DNA of 60,096 nt from Nitrospirota bacterium (lineage in GTDB: Bacteria; Nitrospinota_A; UBA7883), in assembly GCA_024275315.1 (NCBI GenBank), contig JAJRZK010000030.1:1-60096 (forward strand). The letters are read 5' to 3'. The translations under genes were made by a program, and so were the position numbers. Shown piece by piece: positions 34,745-45,075 of this stretch; the first letter of the stretch is position 1; each line of letters starts with the position of its first letter. The notes beneath the pieces were generated by a model that saw only the letters and a program-made list of their open reading frames with translations, was not told the DNA's origin and did not search any database.

Positions 34745-35731
34745 TCACGCGGTCACGTCGATTGATTTGACTTCTTTTTTCGCAGTCGAATCCTTCGAAT
34801 CAACCGGGCCTCCTTTTTTGACCTGGTTGCCATTGTCGCTCTTGCTGTCGAACACGTCGACCACTTTTACCTTCTGGCTCTCATACGATTCTTTAGCGGT
34901 GACGTGATCTGTTTGGCCAATTGTGCTTTGCGCCTTGTCCCCCAGGAAAATGTCCTCGTGTGCCTGTACGGTCTCGCCGGTTTTTTTGCCGGCTTTGTCT
35001 CCGAGAAACTCGGGCTCGCTCTTGGATGTTTCGCTGCCTTTTTTACCGAGGAATTCAACCTTTGGTTCCTGGCTTTTGCCTTTGCCGCCCAGGAAATCGA
35101 CCTCAGCCACGGAGCCGTCGCCTTTTTCGCCGAGGAACTGCACGTCCGGTTTGTCTTTTCGGGTGTCGGAATTAAGCAGATATTTGTTAAAACCCTCGCG
35201 GGTTTTGGAAACATTCTGCTCGAACGCGATCTGGCTGGTGACGGATACGAATTTGGTGGCCGCAAAATCGTACGGCTCCCTGGAAAAACCGATCCTGGGC
35301 CTTCCATACGAGTCGTACTGCTGGGTGAAATGAATCTCCTTGTGGTTGACCTGCCTTCCCTCCTCCTGGGTGGCGATGACCTGTTGCTGTTTTTCGGGTG
35401 TCAAGTCCACTTCCATTTTGACATACCCGCCGGGAGCCCCTTGCCAGGCGGCGGCGCTGAACCGCGCGGTGAGCCCGTTTTTCCCCAGGCTTGCCCGGGA
35501 TATATTGCCCCCGGTCACATCGGGTTTGATCATCTTTCCGGAGCCTGGAAGGGGCAAGGCTCCACCATCCCCACCGCCGGTGGTGAGCTTGAAGGATACA
35601 CGTTTGTGCGGTTTCGGGATAAATATGGCCTGCTCGGCCACTGATGGCGCTACTTTGTGTTTCCTCGATATGTACGCGCCCGGACTTGGCGAGCCAACTC
35701 CGATCTTGGTGTTTGTCAGTCCTAAACTCAT
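34745..35731 (-). CDS. Unknown protein with five FLGxK repeats
   Basis: A 328-residue protein I do not recognise. The first half contains a glycine-rich part and possible beta strands (SFKLTTGGGDGG, HKEIHFTQQYDSYGRPRIGF). The second half carries a run of short imperfect repeats built on FLG-x-K: VQFLGEKGDG, VDFLGGKGKS, VEFLGKKGSE, PEFLGDKAGK and IFLGDKAQS, followed by a charged, probably disordered tail. No signal peptide or membrane segment is seen. The ATG at 35729-35731 has GAGGAGGA seven bases upstream, so expression looks real. It is the only gene between the convergent hairpin and the hflC terminator, so it has its own transcript. Confidence 0.7.
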   Translation of the reverse strand: MSLGLTNTKIGVGSPSPGAYISRKHKVAPSVAEQAIFIPKPHKRVSFKLTTGGGDGGALPLPGSGKMIKPDVTGGNISRASLGKNGLTARFSAAAWQGAPGGYVKMEVDLTPEKQQQVIATQEEGRQVNHKEIHFTQQYDSYGRPRIGFSREPYDFAATKFVSVTSQIAFEQNVSKTREGFNKYLLNSDTRKDKPDVQFLGEKGDGSVAEVDFLGGKGKSQEPKVEFLGKKGSETSKSEPEFLGDKAGKKTGETVQAHEDIFLGDKAQSTIGQTDHVTAKESYESQKVKVVDVFDSKSDNGNQVKKGGPVDSKDSTAKKEVKSIDVTA

Positions 35732-36031
35732 GGCACATTCCTCCTCAACATCCTTGTTGCGCCTTTCCACTCTGCCATTTGAGGAAAGGCAGGCTCTTTT
35801 TCATCCATTGAGCCGTTTTTACTTCCTTCTCGTCATGCAGCGGGTATGCGCCCGCCTTCTAAATACTTTACGGATAGAAGCGCGGCAATCTTTAACACAA
35901 AGGCCAAAATTGGGGAAAGTTTTGAAAAACAAGCGTTTTTACGGGTTGTCCAGACGCTTGCCAATAAAGGACAGGCATGAATGGTTACGTTGTGTGATCT
36001 GGCGGTTCAGATCCTCCGCCGATATATGGCG
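35732..36031. other. Intergenic region between hflC and the repeat protein gene
   Basis: This 300-base stretch contains the terminator of the hflK-hflC unit (35925-35960) and must hold the promoter of the downstream repeat protein gene on the minus strand. No good -10/-35 pair or sigma54 site is obvious, and no gene is seen. Confidence 0.4.
35925..35960 (-). terminator. Rho-independent terminator after hflC
   Basis: On the minus strand CAAGCGT pairs with ACGCTTG (7 bp, loop of 17) and is followed directly by five T residues. It lies about 70 bases downstream of the hflC stop and would end the hflK-hflC transcript. Confidence 0.7.
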
Positions 36032-36904
36032 TTACTGTTCCCTGAGATATTTCAGAAATGGGGAATCCTCGGAGAGCACCATGGTGCTGTTTGTGGTCAG
36101 CGCTTTCTTGTAAGCCTCCAGCGACCTCAGGAAAGAGTAAAATTCCGGATTTTTCCCGAAAGCGTCAGCGGTGATCTTGATCGATTTCGCGTCGCCCTCG
36201 CCCCGTATTTCCTGCTCTTTTCTGTACGCCTCGGCCAGGAGTATGACTTTTTCCTTGTCTGTGTTTGCCCTGATTTTCTGGGCCTCCTCGCTACCCTCGG
36301 AACGGAACTGGCGCGCTATACGTTTTCTCTCTTCGCGCATACGGTTAAAAACCGCCTGCTGATTCTCCGGCGGCAGGTCCGCCCTTTTTATCCGGACATC
36401 GACGATCTCCACACCCATATTGAGCTCCTTGACTTTTTCGTTCGATCGCTGGGTGACCTCCGCCATCAAGCTGGAACGTTTGGTGGAGACTATCTCATAC
36501 AGGTCGCTGGAGCCGAAATCCTGGCGAAGCTCGGAATAGATGATGTCACGAAGCCTGTCCCTGGCTACGGCTTCGGTTTTGGCGCGTTTATAGAACTGTT
36601 CAGGGTCTATGATCCGCCACTTGGCGAAGTTGTCTATTACAAGCGTTCTTTTATCGCGGGTGACTATCTCCGTGGGCTGGACGTCGTGATCCAGCAGGCG
36701 GTTGTCGTAATATATGATTTGCTCGATAAACGGAGTCTTGTAATGAAACCCGGGGTTTTGTACTGTCCGTTTGAACCTGCCGAACTGGGTGACTACGGCC
36801 TGCTCGTTTTCGTTGATTATAAAAAAGGTCTCCTGTAGCAGAAGAAACCCCACAAGACCCACCACAACTACCACCGGAAGAACGAAATTGGCTGCTTTGT
36901 TCAT
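36032..36904 (-). CDS. hflC: HflC, membrane protease regulator subunit
   Basis: This 290-residue protein has one N-terminal transmembrane helix (FVLPVVVVVGLVGFLLL) and an SPFH/band-7 domain (INENEQAVVTQFGRFKRTV...GFHYKTPF), then a helical region rich in Glu/Lys/Arg. With HflK it forms a large periplasmic cage around the FtsH protease and restrains its activity. Length fits the family. It starts four bases after hflK stops and is followed by a terminator. Confidence 0.9.
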   Translation of the reverse strand: MNKAANFVLPVVVVVGLVGFLLLQETFFIINENEQAVVTQFGRFKRTVQNPGFHYKTPFIEQIIYYDNRLLDHDVQPTEIVTRDKRTLVIDNFAKWRIIDPEQFYKRAKTEAVARDRLRDIIYSELRQDFGSSDLYEIVSTKRSSLMAEVTQRSNEKVKELNMGVEIVDVRIKRADLPPENQQAVFNRMREERKRIARQFRSEGSEEAQKIRANTDKEKVILLAEAYRKEQEIRGEGDAKSIKITADAFGKNPEFYSFLRSLEAYKKALTTNSTMVLSEDSPFLKYLREQ

Positions 36905-36908
36905 GGCG

Positions 36909-37973
36909 TTATTGTACCTTTTTCCCTTCGGGCTTGTTCCGATCCCCGATTCTCAGAAGCGGGAGGATGGATTTCAAGGCGTTATCGTCGATGATGGTCT
37001 TATCCACCTGGGCCAGGACTTCCTCCATGGTTTCGATATAAAGCCGTTTCCTGGTTATGTCCGGAGCTTTTTCATATTCTTTCAACCTGGCCTCGAACCG
37101 GTTCGCGTCACCCTGTGAGATCTTTATCTTTTCCTCTCTGTAGGCTTCCGCCTTGGCGATTATCTGCGCCGCCTTGCCGCGAGTCTCCGGGATAATGGAA
37201 TTGTAATACCCCTCCGCCTCCCGGATAAGCCTGTTCTTGTCCTCCTCGGCGTTGTTAACGTCACGGAACGAGTCCCGGACCTCGCTGGGAGGATGAACGT
37301 CCTGCAACTGCACGAGGTTGATGGTCAGCCCCGAGCTGTACCTGTCGAGTATTCTCTGCATCAGGCTGTGGATTTCCTGTTGCACCTTGCTTTTGCCAAT
37401 GGTGAGAATGTCGTCGATTTGGTTGTTTCCGACAACTTCGCGCAGGGCGGCTTCGGCGACATTTTTCACGGTTTCGTAAAGACCCCTGTCCAGCAATGCG
37501 CGGGACGTATCGGCTACCTTGAAGAGGAACTGGGCGGGGTCTTTTATCTGGTATTGCACCGACATGTGGATATCGATCATGTTCGCTCCTTCGGTAAGCA
37601 TCAGCGACTCTTTCATGAGCGATTGGCGTGACATCCTGCTCGAGCCGGTCCTGAAACCGATCTCGACCCGCTTGATCTCCTCTACTTTTACCTTTATGAC
37701 CTTGCCAAAAGGTGGTGGCACGTTCCAGTGAAGACCGGGGGGTGTCGTCTTGGCGTGTTTGCCGAGGATCAGGACAACACCCTGCTCCTGAAGCTCCACC
37801 TTGTACACCCCCCCCACAAGAAGCCAGAGGGCTATTAACAGCGGGACAGCGAACAGGATATGGCCCGGCTTGAGCGCGGGCGGCTTGAACCTGCCCAGGT
37901 CTATATCCGGTATCTTGTCAAATCCGCCGGAGCTTCCGCCCCTGCCACGAGATCTCTTGTCGTCCCAACCCAT
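36909..37973 (-). CDS. hflK: HflK, membrane protease regulator subunit
   Basis: A 354-residue SPFH protein with a Gly/Arg-rich cytoplasmic start (MGWDDKRSRGRGGSSGGFD), one transmembrane helix (ILFAVPLLIALWLLVGGVY), the band-7 domain (VVLILGKHAKTTPPGLHWNVP) and a long helical region. It pairs with HflC. I place the start at ATG 37971-37973, since the glycine-rich beginning is typical of HflK; a frame open 20 codons further upstream looks non-coding. Transcription of the hflKC unit begins in the gap next to accA. Confidence 0.9.
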   Translation of the reverse strand: MGWDDKRSRGRGGSSGGFDKIPDIDLGRFKPPALKPGHILFAVPLLIALWLLVGGVYKVELQEQGVVLILGKHAKTTPPGLHWNVPPPFGKVIKVKVEEIKRVEIGFRTGSSRMSRQSLMKESLMLTEGANMIDIHMSVQYQIKDPAQFLFKVADTSRALLDRGLYETVKNVAEAALREVVGNNQIDDILTIGKSKVQQEIHSLMQRILDRYSSGLTINLVQLQDVHPPSEVRDSFRDVNNAEEDKNRLIREAEGYYNSIIPETRGKAAQIIAKAEAYREEKIKISQGDANRFEARLKEYEKAPDITRKRLYIETMEEVLAQVDKTIIDDNALKSILPLLRIGDRNKPEGKKVQ

Positions 37974-38213
37974 AATATTGTTTTTCCAATTCCAGCAAAA
38001 GCGCAGTATAGCTCCTGGAACAACAAAGCGCAATATGATTAAAATGGTTAATGCGGATCAGGGACCGATAATCAGCGTGCTGTGAAACAGCGCCCTTACA
38101 ACATGATCGTATATAGGCGCGCTTGTTGGATGACGCGCTTGCCGGAACGCCCCCCCACCGGAGGGGTGAAATTCTGGTACAATATAAATTTGTGTGTATA
38201 AACAGGTGGTGTA

Positions 38214-39167
38214 ATGGCGGTTAATTATCTTGATTTCGAAGAGCCCATCGTCGATCTGGAGGCCAAGATCGACGAATTGCGGGAGTTGTCCGGCAAAGAC
38301 GGTGTGGATTTTACCTCTGAAATTAAAAAACTGCATCGCAAGGTCAACAGGTTGCGCAAGGATACGTTCTCCAAACTGACCCCATGGCAACGAACCAGGC
38401 TGGCCCGTCATCAGCTCCGCCCTTACGCTTTGGACTACATAAATCATATGACAACCGGGTTTGTCGAGCTTCATGGCGACAGGCTTTTTGGTGACGGTGT
38501 CTCGATCGTGGGAGGTTTCGCCAGGTTCGAGGGCCAGAGCGTTATGGTGATCGGCCAGCAGAAAGGGCGTGACCTCAAGGAAAGGTCGTTTCGCAACTTC
38601 GGCATGGCGCACCCCGAGGGATACCGCAAGGCGGTGCGTCTGATGAAACTGGCGGAAAAATTCAACCGTCCCATAATAACTCTCCTGGACACGCCAGGGG
38701 CGTATCCGGGTGTCGGGGCGGAGGAGAGGGGCCAATCCGAAGCCATAGCCCGGTCCATGATGGAGATGGCCGTGTTGCGGGTTCCGGTTATATGCGTGGT
38801 CATAGGAGAAGGAGGTTCCGGCGGAGCTTTAGCGCTGGGGGTGGGCAACAGGATGCTGATGATGGAAAATGCCGTCTATTCCGTCATAACTCCGGAGGGA
38901 TGCGCGGCGATACTCTGGAAAAGCTGTGACAAGCTCGAGGAGGCCTCTGAAGCGCTTCGACTCACCGCCCGGGATCTGCTGGGGTTCGGGCTCATCGATG
39001 AAATTGTCAAGGAACCTCTGGGCGGCGCCCACAGGGACCCGGTCGCTACCGCTTCGATATTGCGAAGAGCGATCCGGCGAAACCTGGAGCATTTCAGGGA
39101 CCTTTCCCCCGAAGCGATTGTAAGCCACAGGGAGAAAAAGTTTCGTGAGATGGGCGTATTCGCCTGA
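38214..39167 (+). CDS. accA: Acetyl-CoA carboxylase carboxyltransferase subunit alpha
   Basis: This 317-residue protein catalyses, with AccD, carboxyl transfer from biotin to acetyl-CoA, giving malonyl-CoA for fatty acid synthesis. The conserved N-terminal helix ([20 protein letters not shown]), [22 protein letters not shown] and [15 protein letters not shown] segments are all present, and the length is normal. AccD is not nearby. GGTGG lies just before the ATG. leuC follows 90 bases downstream on the same strand. Confidence 0.95.
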   Translation: MAVNYLDFEEPIVDLEAKIDELRELSGKDGVDFTSEIKKLHRKVNRLRKDTFSKLTPWQRTRLARHQLRPYALDYINHMTTGFVELHGDRLFGDGVSIVGGFARFEGQSVMVIGQQKGRDLKERSFRNFGMAHPEGYRKAVRLMKLAEKFNRPIITLLDTPGAYPGVGAEERGQSEAIARSMMEMAVLRVPVICVVIGEGGSGGALALGVGNRMLMMENAVYSVITPEGCAAILWKSCDKLEEASEALRLTARDLLGFGLIDEIVKEPLGGAHRDPVATASILRRAIRRNLEHFRDLSPEAIVSHREKKFREMGVFA

Positions 39168-39257
39168 GCCGCTCCGAATTTTTCATTGATTTTCAAGGTC
39201 TCATGAGTGACCATCTATATTTTTGCGTTTTCCAGGATCAGGTTGGAGATATAGACC

Positions 39258-40538
39258 ATGGGGATGACGATAACCGAAAAGATATTCGCCGCCCACTCCG
39301 GGCTTGAAAAAGTCGAGCCGGGTGAGTTGATAACCTGCGATGTGGACATCGCCCTGGGCAACGACATCACCGCTCCGCTGGCGATAAAGGCTTTCGAGCA
39401 GGCGGGCGCGGACCAGGTGTTCGACAAGGAGCGGGTGGCGCTGGTTCCGGATCATTTCGCCCCGAACAAGGATATCGCCTCGGCCACCCAGGCCAAGATC
39501 ATGCGGCGGTTCGCCAAGGACAAGGGTATCCGTAACTACTTCGAGGTGGGCAGGATGGGTATCGAGCACGCCCTGTTGCCCGAGAAGGGGTTGACTTTGC
39601 CGGGCGATATTATAATAGGAGCGGACAGCCACACATGCACATATGGGGCGTTGGGGGCCTTTTCCACAGGTATAGGGTCCACAGACCTGGCGGCGACCAT
39701 GATAACGGGCAAGATCTGGTTCAAGACCCCCGAGACCATGAAATTCGTTTTCAACGGTCGAAAAAAGAACAGGTGGATAACGGGCAAGGACCTGATCCTC
39801 TACACTATAGGCAAGATCGGCGTCTCCGGGGCGCTTTACCGGGCCATGGAGTTTACCGGCCCTATGATAGACGATGCGACCATGGACGACCGGTTCGCCC
39901 TGGCGAACATGGCTGTCGAGGCGGGCGCCAAAAACGGCATCATGAAAGCCGACGACAAGACGATCCGGTTTATAAAGTCGCAGGAGTCGCAACCGACCCG
40001 GGAGTGGACCATTTACGAATCCGACGACGACGCCAGGTATCACAGTGTGCATGAATACGACGGCGACGACATCGAACTGCAGGTGGCGTTTCCTCATCTG
40101 CCGGAGAACACGAGGCCGGTGGGGGAGGCGAAGGATATCAGGCTCGACCAGGTGGTTGTCGGGTCATGCACAAACGGCAGATACGCTGATTTGGAGGTTG
40201 TGGCGGGTCTGCTTAAGGGGAACAAGGTCGCCGACGGGCTGAGGATGATAATCATTCCAGCGACCCAGCTTATTTACAAACAGGCGATGAAAAACGGCCT
40301 GCTCGACATCTTCATCGACGCCGGAGCTGCGGTCTCCACGCCCACATGCGGGCCCTGTCTGGGCGGACATATGGGTATATTGGCCGAGGGCGAAAAATGC
40401 CTCGCCACGACCAACAGAAACTTTGTCGGCAGGATGGGGCATCCGGGTTCTGAGGTGTATCTGGCCTCTCCCGCCGTCGCCGCCGCCAGCGCGGTGACCG
40501 GGGTTATAACAGACCCTGAAGACGTGGCGGGGGAATGA
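39258..40538 (+). CDS. leuC: 3-isopropylmalate dehydratase large subunit
   Basis: A 426-residue aconitase-superfamily protein, the short form seen in archaea and many anaerobes rather than the 466-residue enterobacterial type. Cluster cysteines lie in VVGSCTNGR and [10 protein letters not shown], and the substrate region [23 protein letters not shown] is conserved. With LeuD it isomerises 2-isopropylmalate to 3-isopropylmalate in leucine synthesis. Close relatives act on homoaconitate or citramalate, and sequence reading does not fully separate them; the adjacent small subunit supports a dehydratase of this type. Confidence 0.85.
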   Translation: MGMTITEKIFAAHSGLEKVEPGELITCDVDIALGNDITAPLAIKAFEQAGADQVFDKERVALVPDHFAPNKDIASATQAKIMRRFAKDKGIRNYFEVGRMGIEHALLPEKGLTLPGDIIIGADSHTCTYGALGAFSTGIGSTDLAATMITGKIWFKTPETMKFVFNGRKKNRWITGKDLILYTIGKIGVSGALYRAMEFTGPMIDDATMDDRFALANMAVEAGAKNGIMKADDKTIRFIKSQESQPTREWTIYESDDDARYHSVHEYDGDDIELQVAFPHLPENTRPVGEAKDIRLDQVVVGSCTNGRYADLEVVAGLLKGNKVADGLRMIIIPATQLIYKQAMKNGLLDIFIDAGAAVSTPTCGPCLGGHMGILAEGEKCLATTNRNFVGRMGHPGSEVYLASPAVAAASAVTGVITDPEDVAGE

Positions 40539-40623
40539 GCGCTATAGAAACGCCGGTTGACGATTCCGAAGCCGGATTTACGATTAATGGAGTGCTTTTT
40601 TCAAAACCAGAAGGACATGGCCG

Positions 40624-41118
40624 ATGAAAATAAGTGGTAAAACCTGGAAGTTCGGGGACAACATAGACACCGACGTGATCATACCCGCGCGGTATTTGAA
40701 CACCATCGATCCGAAAGAGCTTGCAAGCCACTGCATGGAGGACGCCGATCCCGCATTCGCCAACAATGTCGGGCAGGGCGATATAATCGTTGGCGGGGCG
40801 AATTTCGGTTGCGGATCGTCCAGGGAGCACGCTCCCATCGCAATAAAGGCCGCGGGTGTGTCTTGTGTGGTGGCGGAGTATTTTGCGCGGATATTCTATC
40901 GCAACTCTTTTAACATGGGGCTACCGATCATGGAATGCCCCGATGCGGCCAGGGAAGCCGATACGGGGGACACCTTGTCTGTCGACCTGGCCACGGGTGT
41001 GATTGTCAACGAGACCAAGGGCAAGACCTACCAGGCCGGAGCAGTGCCCCCTTTCATGCAGGAGCTTATAGACGCTGGCGGGCTGATGGCCTACACGGTG
41101 AAAAACGCGGCCGGCTGA
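40624..41118 (+). CDS. leuD: 3-isopropylmalate dehydratase small subunit
   Basis: This 164-residue swivel domain begins [21 protein letters not shown] and carries [15 protein letters not shown] and [17 protein letters not shown], the standard substrate-binding segments. It completes the LeuC active site. The gap of 85 bases to leuC has no gene. leuB is not in the window. It ends 65 bases from the convergent ETF-QO gene. Confidence 0.9.
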   Translation: MKISGKTWKFGDNIDTDVIIPARYLNTIDPKELASHCMEDADPAFANNVGQGDIIVGGANFGCGSSREHAPIAIKAAGVSCVVAEYFARIFYRNSFNMGLPIMECPDAAREADTGDTLSVDLATGVIVNETKGKTYQAGAVPPFMQELIDAGGLMAYTVKNAAG

Positions 41119-41183
41119 GGTTTTTCCCACGCCGTCGGCTCCATATCCGCCGCAAAACAAAAGAGCTTTGCGGTGATTCCTGT

Positions 41184-42890
41184 CTACATTCCGGAAAAGT
41201 CGGGGCCGTATCCGTGTAACGCCGCCTTGACCCTCAGATTCTCGAACGGGCAGACTATCTCGCAGGTGGTGCACTGCACACAGTTTTCCAGGGCCATCGC
41301 GTGGCGCCGTTTTCCGTCTATTTCCAGGGTCTGGTGCACTTCGGCCGTACAATCGCCGACGCACGGAGTGTCTTTCCCCGCGGCGTCGAATTTTTCGATG
41401 CAATCCACGCACACGTTCGCGTCGAACTCTTCTATGTGGTTGTTGTCCTCCTCGTAATGGGTATGGGCGTAGAAGACGACATCGGCGGTTGAATATATGA
41501 CGCTCTGGTCGAACCCTTCAGGCATGGCACTTGTTTCACTGTAGTTCGGGTTGATATGGGTTCTGTCGGGCCTGTAAATGGCCGGGCCCTTGTCTGAAGG
41601 GGACTCTACCATTTTCCTCGCCCCCAAAAGCCTCAGGGAGCCTAGCGGATCAGACAGGCCGAATTGCGCCCCGGCCCAGACGGGGCCTTTGCCTGAGTCG
41701 ATCGATTTGACCATGTCCGGTATCATCTTTCCGAGGATTTCGGGATAGTCATCGAACACCCGTTTGAAGTAGCGAGCGTCTCTGAGCTCTTCGCCCACCC
41801 ATCCGCACATCAGGCGGGGTTGAAAGCTGTTGAGCGTACCTTGGGTGAAGTCGTCTTTTTCTATCGCCTCCCATACCGAGGAAGCGGCCACGTATCCGCT
41901 TTCCATGGCCTTGTCCACGCCGGAGAAACGCTTTACGTCCAGCGTGCCAAGCGCATCACCGACCAGCATCGCCCCATCTACCGCGAACTTGTCCGGCAAC
42001 GAATAATAGCCACCCTCCGGCAATATCGAGGCTCCGTACTTAAGCAGTTTCCCGCCCCGGATCATCTCCTGGACGTATGGATGTTTTTTCAGGTCCTGCA
42101 ACACCTGGGGAGGGCGCATGTTCGGGTTGGCGGAGTCGCAGGCCATGACCATGCCGATGACAAGCTGGTTGTTTTTGCAGCCATATATAAAACCACCGCC
42201 GAGATGCCCCGGCGCCAGGGGATATCCCAGGATATGCCAGACTTTTCCTTCAAAGCTTTTTTCCGTGCTCCATACTTCTTTTACGCCCACCGAGTAAACC
42301 TGCGGATTTTTCCTGAGGTTGTATTTTGAAACCAGGTCTCTGGATATAAACCCCTTGTCGCCGAAGACAGTCACTTTGGCGTGGCATATGTCCCGAACCC
42401 CGTTATCGGAGTTGTCCACCTTCACCCCGATCACCCGGTCGCCTTCGAAAACAATGGATTGCGCGGCGAATCCGGGAAACATATCCACGATCACGCCATT
42501 TTTTTCAGCCGCTCTTTTTTGCAGTTCTTCAGCCATGTATGACGCCATGTCGGATATGCAGAGGATCGCGTACCCCTCTTTTTTGAAATATGAAGGCGTT
42601 AACAGCCTCGGAATATTCTCCCATCGGCGTATACCGACCATGCTCAGATAACTGTCCGAGCAGATACCCTGCAACGGAAACCCACCCTTGTCCCAGTCCG
42701 GGAAAAGCTTTTTTATGACCCTGGGGTTGGATACCGCGCCGGACAGCAGGTGTCCGCCGATTTGTTTCGCCTTTTCAAATATGGCGATGCGCACAGGCCG
42801 TGAAGCCAGTTCGACCAGCCTGTGGGCCAGGGCCAGGTTTGAAGGGCTGGCCCCGATCAGTGACACATCGTATTCTATACGCTCAGACAA
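41184..42890 (-). CDS. Electron transfer flavoprotein-quinone oxidoreductase
   Basis: A 568-residue protein that fuses an FAD-binding domain, a quinone/membrane-associated region and a C-terminal ferredoxin domain (ENCVQCTTCEIVCPFENLRV, one [4Fe-4S] cluster). It passes electrons from ETF to the quinone pool. The dinucleotide motif near the N-terminus is GASPSN (13-18) where GxGxxG is usual; the rest of the fold, including GDALGTLDVKRFSGVDKAM, is well kept. The start is TTG at 42888-42890 with GGAGGT six bases upstream. It is last of the etfB-etfA-ETFQO set. Confidence 0.87.
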   Translation of the reverse strand: MSERIEYDVSLIGASPSNLALAHRLVELASRPVRIAIFEKAKQIGGHLLSGAVSNPRVIKKLFPDWDKGGFPLQGICSDSYLSMVGIRRWENIPRLLTPSYFKKEGYAILCISDMASYMAEELQKRAAEKNGVIVDMFPGFAAQSIVFEGDRVIGVKVDNSDNGVRDICHAKVTVFGDKGFISRDLVSKYNLRKNPQVYSVGVKEVWSTEKSFEGKVWHILGYPLAPGHLGGGFIYGCKNNQLVIGMVMACDSANPNMRPPQVLQDLKKHPYVQEMIRGGKLLKYGASILPEGGYYSLPDKFAVDGAMLVGDALGTLDVKRFSGVDKAMESGYVAASSVWEAIEKDDFTQGTLNSFQPRLMCGWVGEELRDARYFKRVFDDYPEILGKMIPDMVKSIDSGKGPVWAGAQFGLSDPLGSLRLLGARKMVESPSDKGPAIYRPDRTHINPNYSETSAMPEGFDQSVIYSTADVVFYAHTHYEEDNNHIEEFDANVCVDCIEKFDAAGKDTPCVGDCTAEVHQTLEIDGKRRHAMALENCVQCTTCEIVCPFENLRVKAALHGYGPDFSGM

Positions 42891-42967
42891 TTACATACCT
42901 CCATCAAAACAGGCTGTGGGCTATGCCGTGGTTTTTCTCGGGTCTGCCCGGTTTTACCCTGCAAAAA

Positions 42968-44020
42968 TCAATTTGACATCGATTGCTTGAGATGTTCCTT
43001 AAGCAACGGGGCGACCTCGTAGAGATCCCCTACGATACCATAATGGGCGAATTGGAAAATCGGGGCCGTTTCGTCCTTATTGACAGCGATTATTGTTGCG
43101 CTGTTGCTCATCCCCACGCGGTGTTGTATGGCTCCGGATATCCCGAGGGCGATATAAAGCGCGGGACGGACGGTTTTGCCTGTCTGTCCCACCTGGTGCG
43201 AATAGGGAATCCATCCGGAATCGACTGCCTTGCGTGACGAGCCAACAGCCGACTCGCCGAAAATCGAAGCCAGGTCGCGCACCAGGTCAAATCCTTCGGG
43301 ACCGCCAAGGCCGAATCCTCCGCTTACTATCACTTTGGCCTTGAGAAGATCCAGCGCGTCGGACACTTCCCGGGCTGTTTCTATCACTCTGACCCGGAAA
43401 TCGGTTTCTTCAAATTTCGCTGTCACGCGGATGATTTTGCCGGTCCTTGTGGTGTCTGTCTTGAACGGGACCAGCGCACCCGTTCTGGCGGTTGCCATCT
43501 GCGGGTTTTTCCAGGGGCCTATGATCCTGGCTTTGAGGCTTTCACCGAAACTGGGCCGGATCGAATAGAGGCAATTGTGGTATGTTCCCACTTTTGTGGG
43601 ATCGGCTTTGCCCTTGTGCACATAATCGCCGATATCCAGGTCGGTGCAATCGGCTGTAAGGCCGGTTTCAAAATACGAGGCTATCCTCGGCGCCAGGTCG
43701 CGGCCCAGGGTGGTGGCGCCACAAAGCACGATATGGGGCGGCCGCTCCAGCGACTCCAGCACCGCTATCGCCGCACGCCGGTATGGAAGGGTGGAGTATT
43801 CCTTCAACTCCGGCTGGTCCACGACGTAGACTTTGTCAGCGCCATTATAGATCAGTGTCTGTGGGATCTCCCCCAGCTCGTGACCCATCACTATGGCCAG
43901 CACCTTTACGCCAAGCTTTTCCGCCAGATCGTTGGCGGCTCCAAGCAATTCAAACGTCACCGGGCGCAGGTCGTTTTGTATCTGGTCGGCTATCACCGCG
44001 ACATCGCCGTATTTACTCAC
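42968..44020 (-). CDS. etfA: Electron transfer flavoprotein alpha subunit
   Basis: This 350-residue protein has the FAD-binding C-terminal domain with the signature VDSGWIPYSHQVGQTGKTV and ALGISGAIQHRVGM. It holds the FAD that collects electrons from acyl-CoA or other dehydrogenases. The ATG overlaps the etfB stop (ATGA), and ETF-QO follows 77 bases after its stop. No extra ferredoxin domain is present at the N-terminus, so this looks like a non-bifurcating ETF, though the question needs detailed alignment. Confidence 0.92.
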   Translation of the reverse strand: MSKYGDVAVIADQIQNDLRPVTFELLGAANDLAEKLGVKVLAIVMGHELGEIPQTLIYNGADKVYVVDQPELKEYSTLPYRRAAIAVLESLERPPHIVLCGATTLGRDLAPRIASYFETGLTADCTDLDIGDYVHKGKADPTKVGTYHNCLYSIRPSFGESLKARIIGPWKNPQMATARTGALVPFKTDTTRTGKIIRVTAKFEETDFRVRVIETAREVSDALDLLKAKVIVSGGFGLGGPEGFDLVRDLASIFGESAVGSSRKAVDSGWIPYSHQVGQTGKTVRPALYIALGISGAIQHRVGMSNSATIIAVNKDETAPIFQFAHYGIVGDLYEVAPLLKEHLKQSMSN

Positions 44021-44862
44021 AGCACATACTCCTCTATCCCCCGTTCATCCTCGGAGAGAGATTCTATCAGCGTTTCGACCCCGTGTTTTGCGGAATCACC
44101 CTGGAACATCTTGCACGAACCCCCTTTTTCCCCCAGTTTCCATGTCTTGCCCACAACCGTCGGCGATCCCATCAGCCCCACCCTGGCCGGATCGGCGCCT
44201 ATGTTGTCCAGGGTTATGGTCATCACGGTTTTGGCGAGGGTTTGCTTGTCGCGCAAAAGCTCCCTGGTCCTGTAGACGTTGTAGAATCTTTTGTGCTCGA
44301 GCCTGGAGGCGGAGTTCGCTATTGTGATCAGCGCAGGAATATCGACCTCGAGCCGTTGAATTCCGCCATCGATGATCCTCGACGCCCGGATGGTCCTGCC
44401 TTCTATGCTCATTTTTTCGCAATATGTCACCTGTGGGAAATCGAGCCGTTCGGCAATTTGCGGTCCGACCTGGGCGGTGTCGCCATCGGTGGTCTGGAGC
44501 CCGGTGAAGACGATGTCGACGTTCCCTATAAACTCGATGGTCTTAAAAAGCGCGAAAGCGGTGGCCAGGGTGTCCGAGGCGGCGAGACGGCGGTCGCTGA
44601 GCAGGTATCCTTTGTCCGCCCCGTATTCACACGCTTCGTGAAGAATCGCCAGGGCAGGTGGCGGCCCCATCGACACGACGATGATTTCCCCTCCATGGGC
44701 GTTTCTGGTTTCGATGGCTTTTTGCAGGGCGAACTGGTCGAAAGGATTCATCATTTTCCTTGCCCGGACCCTGTCCACGGTTCCGTCGGGGTTGACACCG
44801 GCGGCGCTGCTGGTGTCCGGCACCTGCTTTATCAGAACCACTATCTTCAATCCGTCACTCAT
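44017..44862 (-). CDS. etfB: Electron transfer flavoprotein beta subunit
   Basis: A 281-residue ETF beta subunit beginning LKIVVLIKQVPDTSS, with the conserved DQFALQKAIE region and GLQTTDGDTAQVGPQIAERL for AMP/partner binding. It heads the etfB-etfA-ETF-QO operon. I use the ATG at 44860-44862; the frame is open 28 codons upstream, but those codons have no family similarity. The donor dehydrogenase is not in the window. Confidence 0.92.
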   Translation of the reverse strand: MSDGLKIVVLIKQVPDTSSAAGVNPDGTVDRVRARKMMNPFDQFALQKAIETRNAHGGEIIVVSMGPPPALAILHEACEYGADKGYLLSDRRLAASDTLATAFALFKTIEFIGNVDIVFTGLQTTDGDTAQVGPQIAERLDFPQVTYCEKMSIEGRTIRASRIIDGGIQRLEVDIPALITIANSASRLEHKRFYNVYRTRELLRDKQTLAKTVMTITLDNIGADPARVGLMGSPTVVGKTWKLGEKGGSCKMFQGDSAKHGVETLIESLSEDERGIEEYVL

Positions 44863-45075
44863 ATGCAAAATATATCCTAATTTGACAGGGTCTATGGTCT
44901 GCTCTGATTGCGGCCAATCCATGCAGAGTTGCGGATAATGCCACAAGAAAAGGACATTTTAAAGTGAAAATTGGTTTTTATCATTATGACGGATATCATA
45001 TCGGGCTATGAGCGCATATGAACAAGTTGCAAGTTGATTCATTGATGGTAACAAAGGCGCCGAAATTCGGCTATT

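Noticed and set aside
41145-41173. Hairpin CCGCAAA/TTTGCGG between leuD and ETF-QO as a terminator
   Set aside because: The stem is short, the loop AT-rich, and no T tract follows on either strand.
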